From assembly GCA_012514785.1 (NCBI GenBank), contig JAAYZP010000393.1:1-13645 (forward strand): a stretch of DNA of 13,645 bases, given 5' to 3'. Below the pieces are notes generated by a model. It was given only the letters and a program-made list of their open reading frames with translations, ran no database searches and was not told where the DNA came from. This document shows, piece by piece, positions 1-8,094 of this stretch (position 1 is its first letter; the number at the start of each line of letters is the position of its first letter). Both the position numbers and the translations under genes were made by a program. Source of the DNA: Propionibacterium sp. Lineage in GTDB: Bacteria > Actinomycetota > Actinomycetes > Propionibacteriales > Propionibacteriaceae.

Positions 1-84
1 AAACACCTCGAAAACGCCGCTTGACACAACATAGGAGCGTCCACCCCCGGCATGCAGAGACCAGATCCCAGCGACGCTCGAGGA

Positions 85-131
85 TGGTTTCGACCACGCC
101 GCAGGGCTGACGCCCGGCGGCGGCTCAACCA
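85..131 (+). repeat. REP-like palindromic element, copy 1
   Basis: The element opens with TGGTTTCGAC and closes with GCTCAACCA, so its ends pair as TGGTT/AACCA. The interior is itself a hairpin: CGCCGC (97-102) pairs with GCGGCG (117-122), then after one A/G mismatch GGGC (104-107) pairs with GCCC (112-115) around a 4-base loop. The same terminal motifs recur inverted at 165-210 and directly at 236-265. Short palindromes with GGTTTCGAC and GCTCAACC ends are, from memory, common intergenic repeats in several actinobacterial genomes. The function here is unknown; a transcription-end or RNA-stability role is inference. Confidence 0.6.
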
Positions 132-164
132 TCAAATGAAGCCCAGCCACCTCAAGGCACTTGC

Positions 165-210
165 TGGTTGAGCTCGCCCGCGACGAAGGAGCCGGCGATG
201 GTCGAAACCA
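165..210 (-). repeat. REP-like palindromic element, copy 2 (inverted)
   Basis: This copy reads TGGTTGAGC at the left and GTCGAAACCA at the right, which is the reverse complement of the termini of copy 1. Its ends pair as TGGTT/AACCA, and an inner TCGCC (174-178) pairs with GGCGA (194-198). Its length (46 bp) almost equals that of copy 1 (47 bp), and the two lie in opposite orientation 33 bp apart. They could therefore also pair with each other into a long stem. Confidence 0.6.
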
Positions 211-235
211 ATGTCAACGCCCGTAGAGTCCGGGG

Positions 236-265
236 TGGTTTCGACGGACGCTCGCTGCTCAACCG
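236..265 (+). repeat. REP-like palindromic element, short copy 3
   Basis: This 30-bp copy has the same TGGTTTCGAC start and GCTCAACC end but lacks most of the interior seen in copies 1 and 2. Only the outer GGTT/AACC arms pair well. It begins about 15 bp beyond the recD stop codon, so it is the first structured element met by transcription leaving the recCBD operon. A terminator or 3'-end protection role is possible, but no T-run follows on the minus strand. Confidence 0.5.
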
Positions 266-280
266 TCAAAGGGCACCTGC

Positions 281-1969
281 TCAGGCGGAGGCCAGGCCCG
301 AGGCGCGGCGCACGGGCGTGGCGAGCGACTCGACGAACGCCTCCCGCGTGCCGTAGATCCTGAGCGCGGTCCGCGCCCGCGTGATCCCCGTGTACACCAG
401 CTCCCGGGTGGCCAGCGGCGACCCGACCGGCGGCAGCACGACGCTCACCGTGTCGTACTGCCCGCCCTGGGACTTGTGGATCGTCATGGCGTGCAGGTCG
501 TGCGCGTCCTCCAGCAGCACCGGCGGCACCAGCAGCGGCTGGCCACCCTGGTCGACGGCCGCCACCAGCGCCCCGTCCTGCTCGACGATGACCGCCACGT
601 CGCCGTTGTTGAACGCGTCGGTGTTCTGCGTGAGCAGCAGCGGCTGCCCCACGTACCGCTCGGCCGCCCCGTAGGAGGGCAGCGCCGCGGCGATCACCTC
701 GCGAGCCGCCCGCGACCAACCCTGCACCCCGTGCCGGCCCAGCCGGTGCGCGCACAGCACCCGGTGCCGCCTGAGCGCCGCCAGCGCGGACTTAGCGTCC
801 CCGGCGCTGGAGGCGGCCACGACGTCGAGCGCCGTGGAGCGCACGTCGTCGCGGAACCGTGGCAGGGATGCGATCGGCTGGGCGTCGTAGTCGAACCACT
901 CGATCGTCGACGACGCCTCGATCATGGCGAGCGCGCCCTCGGCGTCCCCGGCGTCGATGGCGCGGGCGAGTTCGGCGATGTCCTGGTTGCTGCGACGGTT
1001 CGTCTGCAGCTCCACCACGGAGCCGGTCTGGGTGAGCGCGGGGTTGGCGACGATGTCGGCCAGCACGGCGCCCGCCTCCACCGAGCGGAGCTGGTGGGGG
1101 TCGCCCACGAGCACCAACCGGGTGGTGTGCGCGAGCGCGTCCAGCAGGGAGGCCATGTGCTCCAGCGAGACCATCGAGGACTCGTCGAGGACCACGACGT
1201 CGTGGGGCAGGGGGTTGTCGCGGTGGTGCGTGGCGCCGGGGCCGCGGACGCGCTTGCCGAGGATCCGGTGCAGCGTGCCGTGCGTCACCTCCGAGGTGGC
1301 ATCGTCGTGGAGTTTTCCGCGCACGGAGTCGAAGAGCTGGCGCGCGGCGCGGCCGGTGGGGGCGGCGAGCGCCACCGAGATCGGTGCGGCGGCTCCCAGC
1401 GAGTTGAGGATGCGCACCACCGTCGTGGTCTTGCCCGTGCCCGGGCCGCCCGTGACGACGCTGGTCATGTGCCGCATCGCGGCCTCGACCGCGCGGTCCT
1501 GCGCGGCATCGGGGTCCCCGGTGCCCTCGAGGACGGTGAAGATGTCGGTGATCGGCAGCCCGCGGCGCTCGGCAAGGGCATCGGCCACCTGCCGCTCCTG
1601 CACGTAGAACCGGGTGAGGTACAGGCGTCCGTCGACGAACGTGAACGGGCAGCCCTCGCCGACGATCCGCGACGACGCCACCTCCGCCGCCCAGGAGTCG
1701 GGTTCGGGCCACTGCAGCGCCACGGGCGCCACCTCGTGGCCGTCGTCGATCTCCGTGGTGGGCTTCAGCTCGTGCGCCGTGGCCAGCGGCAGGCACACGG
1801 AGCCGTGGCGCAGCTCCCGCACGGCCAGCGCGCAGGCGAGGACCACGTCGTCGCGGTCCTCGAAGCCGTGCGCCATGCGCCGGGCCAGGTGGAAGTCCGC
1901 CAGCGCGATCATGCCGGCCTCGGCGAACTCGCGCAGCCGGCCTGTGGCCGAGATCGGGATCTCATGCAT
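281..1969 (-). CDS. recD: RecBCD enzyme subunit RecD (5'-3' helicase)
   Basis: This gene encodes the fast 5'-3' superfamily 1B helicase motor of RecBCD, which unwinds DNA from double-strand ends in the cytoplasm. The protein has 562 residues, normal for RecD (about 575-608 in characterised members). An N-terminal domain that in the family contacts RecC precedes the motor. Visible helicase motifs are Walker A GGPGTGKT (174-181), DES of motif II (262-264), GDPHQL of motif III (289-294), IHKSQG of motif V (497-502) and YTGITRAR of motif VI (526-533), so the ATPase looks intact. The ATG at 1969 overlaps the end of recB by 8 bp and is preceded by GGGAGG five bases upstream, which fixes the start and indicates translational coupling. 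It is the last gene of the recC-recB-recD operon. RecD2-type helicases share these motifs, but the position after recB makes RecD nearly certain. Confidence 0.95.
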   Translation of the reverse strand: MHEIPISATGRLREFAEAGMIALADFHLARRMAHGFEDRDDVVLACALAVRELRHGSVCLPLATAHELKPTTEIDDGHEVAPVALQWPEPDSWAAEVASSRIVGEGCPFTFVDGRLYLTRFYVQERQVADALAERRGLPITDIFTVLEGTGDPDAAQDRAVEAAMRHMTSVVTGGPGTGKTTTVVRILNSLGAAAPISVALAAPTGRAARQLFDSVRGKLHDDATSEVTHGTLHRILGKRVRGPGATHHRDNPLPHDVVVLDESSMVSLEHMASLLDALAHTTRLVLVGDPHQLRSVEAGAVLADIVANPALTQTGSVVELQTNRRSNQDIAELARAIDAGDAEGALAMIEASSTIEWFDYDAQPIASLPRFRDDVRSTALDVVAASSAGDAKSALAALRRHRVLCAHRLGRHGVQGWSRAAREVIAAALPSYGAAERYVGQPLLLTQNTDAFNNGDVAVIVEQDGALVAAVDQGGQPLLVPPVLLEDAHDLHAMTIHKSQGGQYDTVSVVLPPVGSPLATRELVYTGITRARTALRIYGTREAFVESLATPVRRASGLASA

Positions 1970-4900
1970 GGATGCCTCCCAGCAGTTCGCTCACCGCGAC
2001 GACGAGCTCGGCGCTCGGGAACCACGCGAATACGCCGCACGTGGTGCCGTCGACCACCGGCGTGTCCGCGCCGGCCATACCCCGGACGAAGAGGTACCCG
2101 GCGCCGCCCAGGTGGCGCTCCGGGTCGTAGCCGGGCAGCCGCAGCGCGAGGTAGCGGTGCAGCGCGGCGCTGTAGAGGATGGCCTGCAGCGGGTAGTGCG
2201 CGGCCATCATCGCCTCCGCCATCGCGGACCGGGTGAAATGGCCCAGCGTGAGCGGCTCGTCGACGGGCGCGAGCCGGTTGGTCTTGTAGTCGACGACGAT
2301 GAACCTCCCCTCCTCGCTCTGCAGCACCGCGTCGATCGACCCGGTGAGCATGCCCTGCAGCAGGGCCGAGGATGCGGGCGAGGCCTGAAGCCTGGCGGGG
2401 TAGGCGACGAGCGGGTCGTCGTCGGGCAGGTGCTCGGCCAGCAGGTCGGCCAGCGCCCCGAGCGTGGCGCCGGAGCGCTCGGCCATCGGCAGGTCGAAGT
2501 CGAGCTCCGGCAGGCGGAGGGCCAGCGGGATGTGGCTGAGCGACTGCGACGTCAGCGGCGTGAGCGGGGTGCGCACGATGGCCTCGAGCCCGGCCGCCAG
2601 GGACGCGGACTGCTCGTCGTCGAACCCGACGGCCATCTCGCCCACCAGCGATTCGATGCGGCCGGGCAGCCCGTCGGGTGCCCAGTCGAGTTGCTCGAGC
2701 GCCTCGTGGACGAGCGTGCCGAACGCGGCACCGGCCGGCAGCGACCCCATCGGTGCGGGGATCGAGAGCCGCTCGTCGACAGGGACGTCCTCGAGCCCGT
2801 CCTCCTCGATCACCTCGTCGGCACCGGAGGGGAGGTCGTGCAGGCCGGTGGTGAGCCCCGTGTACGAGGTGCGGCGCCAGAGCTGGTCCACCTCCCTGGT
2901 GAACCGCAGCGGCCGGATCTCGGGCGGGTCCTCGTGGCGCGCGTAGCGCCGCGGCTCCTGGGCGGCGTCGACGTCGTAGGTGCGCACCCCGGGCAGGAAC
3001 GGGGCGAGCTGCCATCGGTACTTCGGGCCGAGCCGGTCCTGCATGCGGTCGCGGAAGATGGCTGCCGACAGGGGGCCGGTCTCGGCCTTCCGCGTGTCGG
3101 TGTGCCAGGCGATCGCCAGGTGTTTCGCGCGGGTGAGCCCGACGTACAGGAGCCGCAGTTCCTCGTCGCGGGCCTGTTCGGTGGCGAGCCGGCCGATGTC
3201 GTCGGCGTCGTCGACGGGGGTGAGCCAGAGGTGGCGCCGGCCATCGCGCACGAGGTTGAACGGCCACTTGAGCACCACGCGGGTGGTGGACATGTCGGGC
3301 ATCAGCACGATCGGGAACTCCAGGCCCTTGGCCGCGTGGAGCGTCATCACCTTCACCGCCACGTCGTCGGTGCTCACCCGCACATCGGCCTCGTCGTCGA
3401 GCCGCTCGGCCTCCTCGATCACGCGGATCAGCGCGAGCGGGTCCCGGTGCCCGGAGCGGTCCAGCAGCTCGGCCACGTGGGTGAGGTCGGTGAGGTAACG
3501 CCCGCCGGCCGGCGTGGGGGTCATGCGACGGTCGAGGTGCAACTCGGCGCGGATCACCCCGAGAGCGGCACCCGCGCCGGCGGCCTCGAGCGCCCGGCCC
3601 GCACGGATCAGCACGTCCCAGATGGCGGTGGACGCCTCCGCGGAGCTGAGCTCGGCCACGGTGGCCCCGACGAGGTCCGTGAGCGCCACGACGCGCTTGG
3701 CCGCGTCCGCGGACGGGACCAGGGCCTTCAACAGGCGCTTCCAGTCGGTGGCTGCGGGCTGGCCCCAGACGCTCGTGCCCCCGAACTGCACGGCCGGGTA
3801 GCCGAGCTCCGTCAGCCGCGCGGTGACGCGGCGGGCGGTGTTGGCCGTGCGGGCGAGCACCGTGATGTCGGCGGGCGTGACGGGGTCGCCGTCGATCCGA
3901 CAGTGCTGCAGCAGGTTGTCGATCTGGCGCACGAGGTCCGACGTGGCGACCTCGTCGTGGACGAGCGGCTCCGGCACCGCCACGCGCCGGATCCAAATCC
4001 GGCTCGGCTCCGCGATGCCGAGGTCCAGGCGGGGGGCGTGCTTCGTGGCCACCGGCGTCACCTGGATCCGCTCGTCGCCGAGGTGGAGGCGGTCCAGGAG
4101 ACTGGTGACGCCGTCGACGATGCCCGGATCGGAGCGGTGGTTGGTGCCGAGCGACGCCTTCTCGGCGTGGTCGGCCGCGTCGAGGTAGCTGAGGATGTCG
4201 GCGTTGCGGAAGCCGTAGATGGACTGCTTCGGGTCCCCGATCAGGATGGTGGGGCGCCCGTCGTCGACGAACGCCTGCTTGATCACCTGCCACTGCTCCG
4301 GGTCCGTGTCCTGGAACTCGTCGACCAGCACGACGGCGTAGCGCTCGCGCAGCCACGCCCGCGCGGCCGGGCCGGCGACGTCGTCGCGAAGCACGTCGCG
4401 CATCCGCGTGATCAGGTCGTTGAACGTGACCAGCCCCTGCGCCTCCTTCCGGCGCTCGAACTCGACGCGCACGGCCTCCCCGAAGGTGACGTGCGGGGAG
4501 CCCTCCGGCTCGAGGGGGAGCGTGGAATCGCAGACCTTGCGCGCGATCTGTTCGGCCTCGTACGGCGTGAGCGGAGGACGTGCCTCGCCGCTGAACAGCG
4601 CCAGGTAGCAGTCGGCGGCGCACTCGTCGACGAGCGTGTCGGCCTGGGTGAGCTGCTCGGCGTGGTCGGCGTCGCCCAGGATGCCGAGGCCGCTCAGCGC
4701 GAGCTGGCAGAAGGCGTGGGTGGTGAGGATCGTCGCCTGGTCGAACTGGTCCAGCGCCCCGTGCAGCCGATCCAGGCACTCCTCGGGTCGCTCCGACGTC
4801 GCGAGGTGGTGGGCCACGGGGTCCGCCTCCGGATCGGGGGCCGCCCCGTCGGCGATCCAGCGCTGCAGGAGGAGGGCAGCGCGCTCGATCGCGGCGAACA

Positions 4901-5090
4901 CGCGGCTGCGCAGCTCGGCGGCCGCGTTGTTGCCGAACGTGATCATCAGCAGGGAGCCGACGTCGAGCCCTCGCTCGGCGATGTAGCGCACGGCGAGCGC
5001 GGCGATCGTGTACGTCTTGCCGGTGCCGGCGCTGGCTTCGAGGAGCAGGGTGGCGTCGGGCAGCGGGCCCGTGAGTTCGAAGTGCTTCAC
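1962..5090 (-). CDS. recB: RecBCD enzyme subunit RecB (3'-5' helicase and nuclease)
   Basis: RecB is the 3'-5' UvrD-like motor and the only nuclease of RecBCD, and in the family it loads RecA after Chi recognition. The protein has 1042 residues (E. coli RecB has 1180). Helicase motifs are Walker A EASAGTGKT (18-26), motif II VDEFQD (256-261), motif III GDPKQSIYGFRNAD (285-298), motif V TLHAAKGLEF (583-592) and motif VI LLYVGLTRAK (647-656). The C-terminal RecB-family nuclease shows H795 (GTLVHEAL), D920 (GSIDAV), D934 and K936 (VVDYKT), then Q969 and Y973 (YPLQAILY), so the metal site looks complete. The start is the GTG at 5090, which overlaps the recC stop in GTGA. The open frame runs on upstream to about 5696, but that part only shadows recC. 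The long plus-strand frame opposite (1614-5222) is a composition artefact. Confidence 0.96.
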   Translation of the reverse strand: MKHFELTGPLPDATLLLEASAGTGKTYTIAALAVRYIAERGLDVGSLLMITFGNNAAAELRSRVFAAIERAALLLQRWIADGAAPDPEADPVAHHLATSERPEECLDRLHGALDQFDQATILTTHAFCQLALSGLGILGDADHAEQLTQADTLVDECAADCYLALFSGEARPPLTPYEAEQIARKVCDSTLPLEPEGSPHVTFGEAVRVEFERRKEAQGLVTFNDLITRMRDVLRDDVAGPAARAWLRERYAVVLVDEFQDTDPEQWQVIKQAFVDDGRPTILIGDPKQSIYGFRNADILSYLDAADHAEKASLGTNHRSDPGIVDGVTSLLDRLHLGDERIQVTPVATKHAPRLDLGIAEPSRIWIRRVAVPEPLVHDEVATSDLVRQIDNLLQHCRIDGDPVTPADITVLARTANTARRVTARLTELGYPAVQFGGTSVWGQPAATDWKRLLKALVPSADAAKRVVALTDLVGATVAELSSAEASTAIWDVLIRAGRALEAAGAGAALGVIRAELHLDRRMTPTPAGGRYLTDLTHVAELLDRSGHRDPLALIRVIEEAERLDDEADVRVSTDDVAVKVMTLHAAKGLEFPIVLMPDMSTTRVVLKWPFNLVRDGRRHLWLTPVDDADDIGRLATEQARDEELRLLYVGLTRAKHLAIAWHTDTRKAETGPLSAAIFRDRMQDRLGPKYRWQLAPFLPGVRTYDVDAAQEPRRYARHEDPPEIRPLRFTREVDQLWRRTSYTGLTTGLHDLPSGADEVIEEDGLEDVPVDERLSIPAPMGSLPAGAAFGTLVHEALEQLDWAPDGLPGRIESLVGEMAVGFDDEQSASLAAGLEAIVRTPLTPLTSQSLSHIPLALRLPELDFDLPMAERSGATLGALADLLAEHLPDDDPLVAYPARLQASPASSALLQGMLTGSIDAVLQSEEGRFIVVDYKTNRLAPVDEPLTLGHFTRSAMAEAMMAAHYPLQAILYSAALHRYLALRLPGYDPERHLGGAGYLFVRGMAGADTPVVDGTTCGVFAWFPSAELVVAVSELLGGIHA

Positions 5091-7996
5091 CAGGTGCCTC
5101 CGGCTTCGATCAGGGGCAGGTACATCGCGGCCGCCCAGCGCTCGAACGTGCTGGAGCCGTCGCCGACCGGGGCATCGGCGTCGGCGGGGTCCTTCAGCAG
5201 CTCGGTGAGCGGGTCGGCGTAGAACAGCGACCACAGCTCGTCGGGGAACCACTTGCGGAAGGCGAACGGCGGGGGATCGGTCCAGTTCGCCGCCAGGAAC
5301 TGGCCCCGCGACAGCTCGGTGGCCAGCTGGTAGCCGGCGTCCCACGGCACCGGCAGGAGCCGCGACGTGCCGATCCGCATCGCGCGTAGGTAGAGCTCCA
5401 GCAGCTCCGTGGCGCGCTCCGGGCTCGGCTGGCGCAGCGTGGAGCGGCGCGCACGGTTCTGATTCGTGGGGCGGATGACCTCGCCTGTGGCCGGGATGCC
5501 GCTGGCCGCCAGCGCCAGCGTCTCCAGCCAGGGCACGAGCAGCGGGCCGGAACGCTTGCTCGCCGCGGGCCGCACGAGGGCGTCGCCGTGCATGCCGACG
5601 ACGCCGGTCAGCGTGGTGCCGCCCAGCTCGAGCCGCACCGGGACGTGCCGCAGGCGGTCGGAGAGGCGCTCGCCGGCGGCCTCCGCGACGAGCCACGCCC
5701 GCTCACCGACCTGGTCGGCGAGGCTCGCGCCCAGCGTGGAGGGTGGGAAGATCTGGCGGGCGAGCTCGCGCCTCGTGAGCTGCTGGGGGTGGTCGTGGCG
5801 CAGCAGGCCCTGGATGAACGCGTCGGTGACCTGCCACTCCTCCAGCGAGCCGAGCCGCAGCGGGACCGCATCGTCGATGCGCGGATCGTCGAACCACCGG
5901 ATGCCGGCGGAGGAGCGCAGGAATGCCTTCAGCGGATCGCGGAGGAACCGCCCCAGCTCCTCCAGCGACACCCGCGCCGGTGTCTCGCCGACGGGCAGGG
6001 CCATGGCCTCGCGGCGGCGCACCTCGACGGGCCGCTCCGCGTGCTCGTGGCTCCGGACCGCGCCCTCGAAGGCGACGCGGTCGAAGCTGCCGGGTGGCGC
6101 GAAGGCGCCGGCGTTGAACGGCTGCGGCGCATGGTGCTGCGGCGTGACGTCGACGCCGAGCTCCCGGCCCAGCCAGGCGATGGCCACCGGCATCTCCAGC
6201 GGCGCGCCGGTGCGCTCCGAGCGGGTGCCGGTGACGATGATGAGCCGCTCGGCCGCGCGGGCGTGCGCGAGCGCGAGGTGCAGCCGGCGCGACCGGACGT
6301 CCGGCAGGGCGCCGGGGACCTCGTCGGGCAGCGCGCGTTCGGTGGCGTCGCCGAGGCCGACGAACGCCACCACCTTCGCGTCGACGTGCCGGATCTCGCC
6401 GGGCGCCACGACGTGCAGGCCCCCGTTGCCGATCGCCGGCCGGTGCCAGCGCGCGGGGAGGTCGGCCAGCAGGAGGCGGCGGAACTCGCGCCGGTTGAAC
6501 CGCGCGCCGCTGTGGGCGTGGGACCGGGCGAGGCGGTCGAGCGAGGTCAGGGCCTGGCGCTCCATCCACGCGTCCTCGTAGCCGAGCCCCACCAGCTCTT
6601 CCAGCGCGCGGGTGGCGAGGTCGCACCACGCCGGCACCGACAGCTCGTCGCGGGTGGCGTGCGCCAGGGCGCGCAGCCTGCTCACGACCTCGGAGAGCGA
6701 GCCGATGAGCGGCAGGTCGTTGGACGTGGTGGTCTCCACGCCCGCCACCCCCGGCGGCCCGATTTCGGCACCCATCGCCACGCCCGTGAGCAGCGCGTCG
6801 AGGCCGCGGAACCACGTGTTGAACTCGGTGTTCGGCAGCCCGAACCGGCCGCGCTGCGCCGCGTCGAGGCCCCAGCGGATCTGGGCGTCGGAGACCAACT
6901 GGAGGAGGTCCTCGCGGGACTGCGCGAATCCCCAGCGCCGCGAGATCGCGGGCATGAGCAGGAACTCGACGACCTGCGTCGCGGTGGCGCGGTCGTCGAG
7001 GATCGCGAACGCGGCCTCCAGCGCCTCCAACGCGAGGTTGCCGCCGACGGCGGGCGCCACCTCCGCCACCCGCAGCCCCTGCCCGGGATGCGAGCCGTCG
7101 CCGCGGAAGACGGCGTTGATCACCGGCGCCCAGCCCGTCGGGTCGGGGGTCACGATGCGCACGTCGCGGGCCTCCAGCGCGGGATCCTCCTCGAAGCACC
7201 GGGTGAGGGCGTCGCGCAGCACCTCGGCCTGGCGCAGCCGGGAATGCGAGCCGTGGACCTCGGTGACCGGTGCGGCCCGCAGCGGCTTGCCGACGCGCTC
7301 GGCCGGCTCCCGGGCGACGCCGTCCAGCCAGGCCGGCTCGTCGCGGACGAACCAGGCGGTGTGTGGGCGCGCGGCGGCGACCAGGGCGACGTCGGCCCGG
7401 GGGACCTCGTCGACGCCGAACAGCCAGGTGCCGGTGGCGTCCCGCTCGGCAGCACCCCGTAGCGCCTCCGCGAGCCGCAGCGGATCGAACCCCAGCGACG
7501 CGGCCGTGCGGCGCAGCAGGGCCGGCTGCCAGGACAGGTGCCGGGGCAGGGCGTCATCGTCGCCCGCCATCCAGGCCGCGACGAGCTCGGGTGCCTCGTC
7601 GACGTAGCTGCGCAGCAGCCGCGCGAGCCGGGCGGCGGCCGAGAGGCGGCGTCCGGGGCGGGCGAGGAAGCGGCCGAGCAGCGCGTGGTCAGGTGCGACG
7701 TCGCCGAGGGACTCCCACACGGCCGTCACCAGGCGGGGGGAGTGCCAGGCGTCGTACTGCTCCAGGACGCCCGCCGACTCCGCCAGCTCCCGGCGGAACT
7801 GCCGCGGGGTGACGAAACGGATACCGGCGGCGATGCCGTCGACGGCGGCGATCTCCTGGCTCAGGAGCCGTGCGCTGCCGGGGGAGTCGACGATCACCCG
7901 CACGGTGTCGAACGGCGTGCGCATCGCCTCGCGCAGCTCGCCGGCCAACGCACCCACCATGGCCCGCCAACTCTGGCCCACCCTGATCCGGAGCAT
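5087..7996 (-). CDS. recC: RecBCD enzyme subunit RecC
   Basis: RecC is the scaffold of RecBCD. It splits the strands ahead of the motors and, in characterised enzymes, reads Chi with an inactive helicase-like fold. The protein has 969 residues, shorter than E. coli RecC (1122). The N-terminal pattern around 33-66 (VIVDSPGSARLL, GIAAGIRF) matches the RecC N-terminus. Residues about 247-297 (HSRLRQAEVLRDAL, DPALEARDV, APVINAVF) match the RecC signature, and IRWGLD (373-378) and SLEELGRFLRDP (677-688) are further family hallmarks. No Walker A is present, as expected. The ATG at 7996 is chosen because AGGAGG (8002-8007) lies five bases upstream; the alternative GTG at 8002 overlaps that site. The gene leads the operon, and its TGA overlaps the recB GTG by 4 bp. 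Confidence 0.93.
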   Translation of the reverse strand: MLRIRVGQSWRAMVGALAGELREAMRTPFDTVRVIVDSPGSARLLSQEIAAVDGIAAGIRFVTPRQFRRELAESAGVLEQYDAWHSPRLVTAVWESLGDVAPDHALLGRFLARPGRRLSAAARLARLLRSYVDEAPELVAAWMAGDDDALPRHLSWQPALLRRTAASLGFDPLRLAEALRGAAERDATGTWLFGVDEVPRADVALVAAARPHTAWFVRDEPAWLDGVAREPAERVGKPLRAAPVTEVHGSHSRLRQAEVLRDALTRCFEEDPALEARDVRIVTPDPTGWAPVINAVFRGDGSHPGQGLRVAEVAPAVGGNLALEALEAAFAILDDRATATQVVEFLLMPAISRRWGFAQSREDLLQLVSDAQIRWGLDAAQRGRFGLPNTEFNTWFRGLDALLTGVAMGAEIGPPGVAGVETTTSNDLPLIGSLSEVVSRLRALAHATRDELSVPAWCDLATRALEELVGLGYEDAWMERQALTSLDRLARSHAHSGARFNRREFRRLLLADLPARWHRPAIGNGGLHVVAPGEIRHVDAKVVAFVGLGDATERALPDEVPGALPDVRSRRLHLALAHARAAERLIIVTGTRSERTGAPLEMPVAIAWLGRELGVDVTPQHHAPQPFNAGAFAPPGSFDRVAFEGAVRSHEHAERPVEVRRREAMALPVGETPARVSLEELGRFLRDPLKAFLRSSAGIRWFDDPRIDDAVPLRLGSLEEWQVTDAFIQGLLRHDHPQQLTRRELARQIFPPSTLGASLADQVGERAWLVAEAAGERLSDRLRHVPVRLELGGTTLTGVVGMHGDALVRPAASKRSGPLLVPWLETLALAASGIPATGEVIRPTNQNRARRSTLRQPSPERATELLELYLRAMRIGTSRLLPVPWDAGYQLATELSRGQFLAANWTDPPPFAFRKWFPDELWSLFYADPLTELLKDPADADAPVGDGSSTFERWAAAMYLPLIEAGGTW

Positions 7997-8094
7997 GCAC
8001 ACCTCCTCGAACCCTGCACACCGACGTCAGCCTAGCGAGCGGCTCGGACAATTCCGCCCAGGTGGTACTTTGGCGGCGCAGGAGGCCACCCGAC
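7997..8094. promoter_or_regulatory. Divergent recC / uvrD2 control region
   Basis: This 98-bp spacer must hold the start signals of both the recCBD operon and uvrD2. On the minus strand TAGGCT (8029-8034) fits the actinobacterial TAnnnT -10 form, but no good -35 lies 16-18 bp upstream. On the plus strand TACTTT (8066-8071) could be the -10 of uvrD2, with a weak TCGGAC 16 bp upstream. The ribosome sites are strong: AGGAGG at 8002-8007 for recC and AGGAGG at 8080-8085, nine bases before the uvrD2 ATG. I saw no clear LexA-type (GAAC...GTTC) box. The promoter elements are inference; the ribosome sites are plain in the sequence. Confidence 0.4.

Noticed and set aside
21..26. Perfect TTGACA -35 hexamer near the left edge
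   Set aside because: No TAnnnT-like -10 lies 16-19 bp downstream and no gene follows on the plus strand, so it is probably chance or belongs to something outside the window.
1..84. Possible CRISPR or tRNA remains in the left non-coding end
   Set aside because: The repeats start only at 85, are palindromic and differ in length, with no regular spacers. No tRNA-like cloverleaf or conserved T-arm was found.
168..356. 62-codon plus-strand open frame overlapping the repeats and the recD end
   Set aside because: It runs through two repeat elements and then antisense into recD, has no ribosome site and has no recognisable protein features.
476..2236. 586-codon plus-strand open frame opposite recD
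   Set aside because: It is a composition shadow of recD, with the same low-complexity make-up as the other antisense frames.
1614..5222. 1202-codon plus-strand open frame opposite recB
   Set aside because: It is antisense to a clear RecB with all helicase and nuclease motifs. The product is low-complexity (rich in V, G, R, E, H) with no recognisable domain, as expected from high-GC third-position shadowing.
5091..5696. N-terminal extension of RecB
   Set aside because: The region translates in another frame as the conserved RecC C-terminus. RecB homology starts at the GTG at 5090, just before its Walker A.
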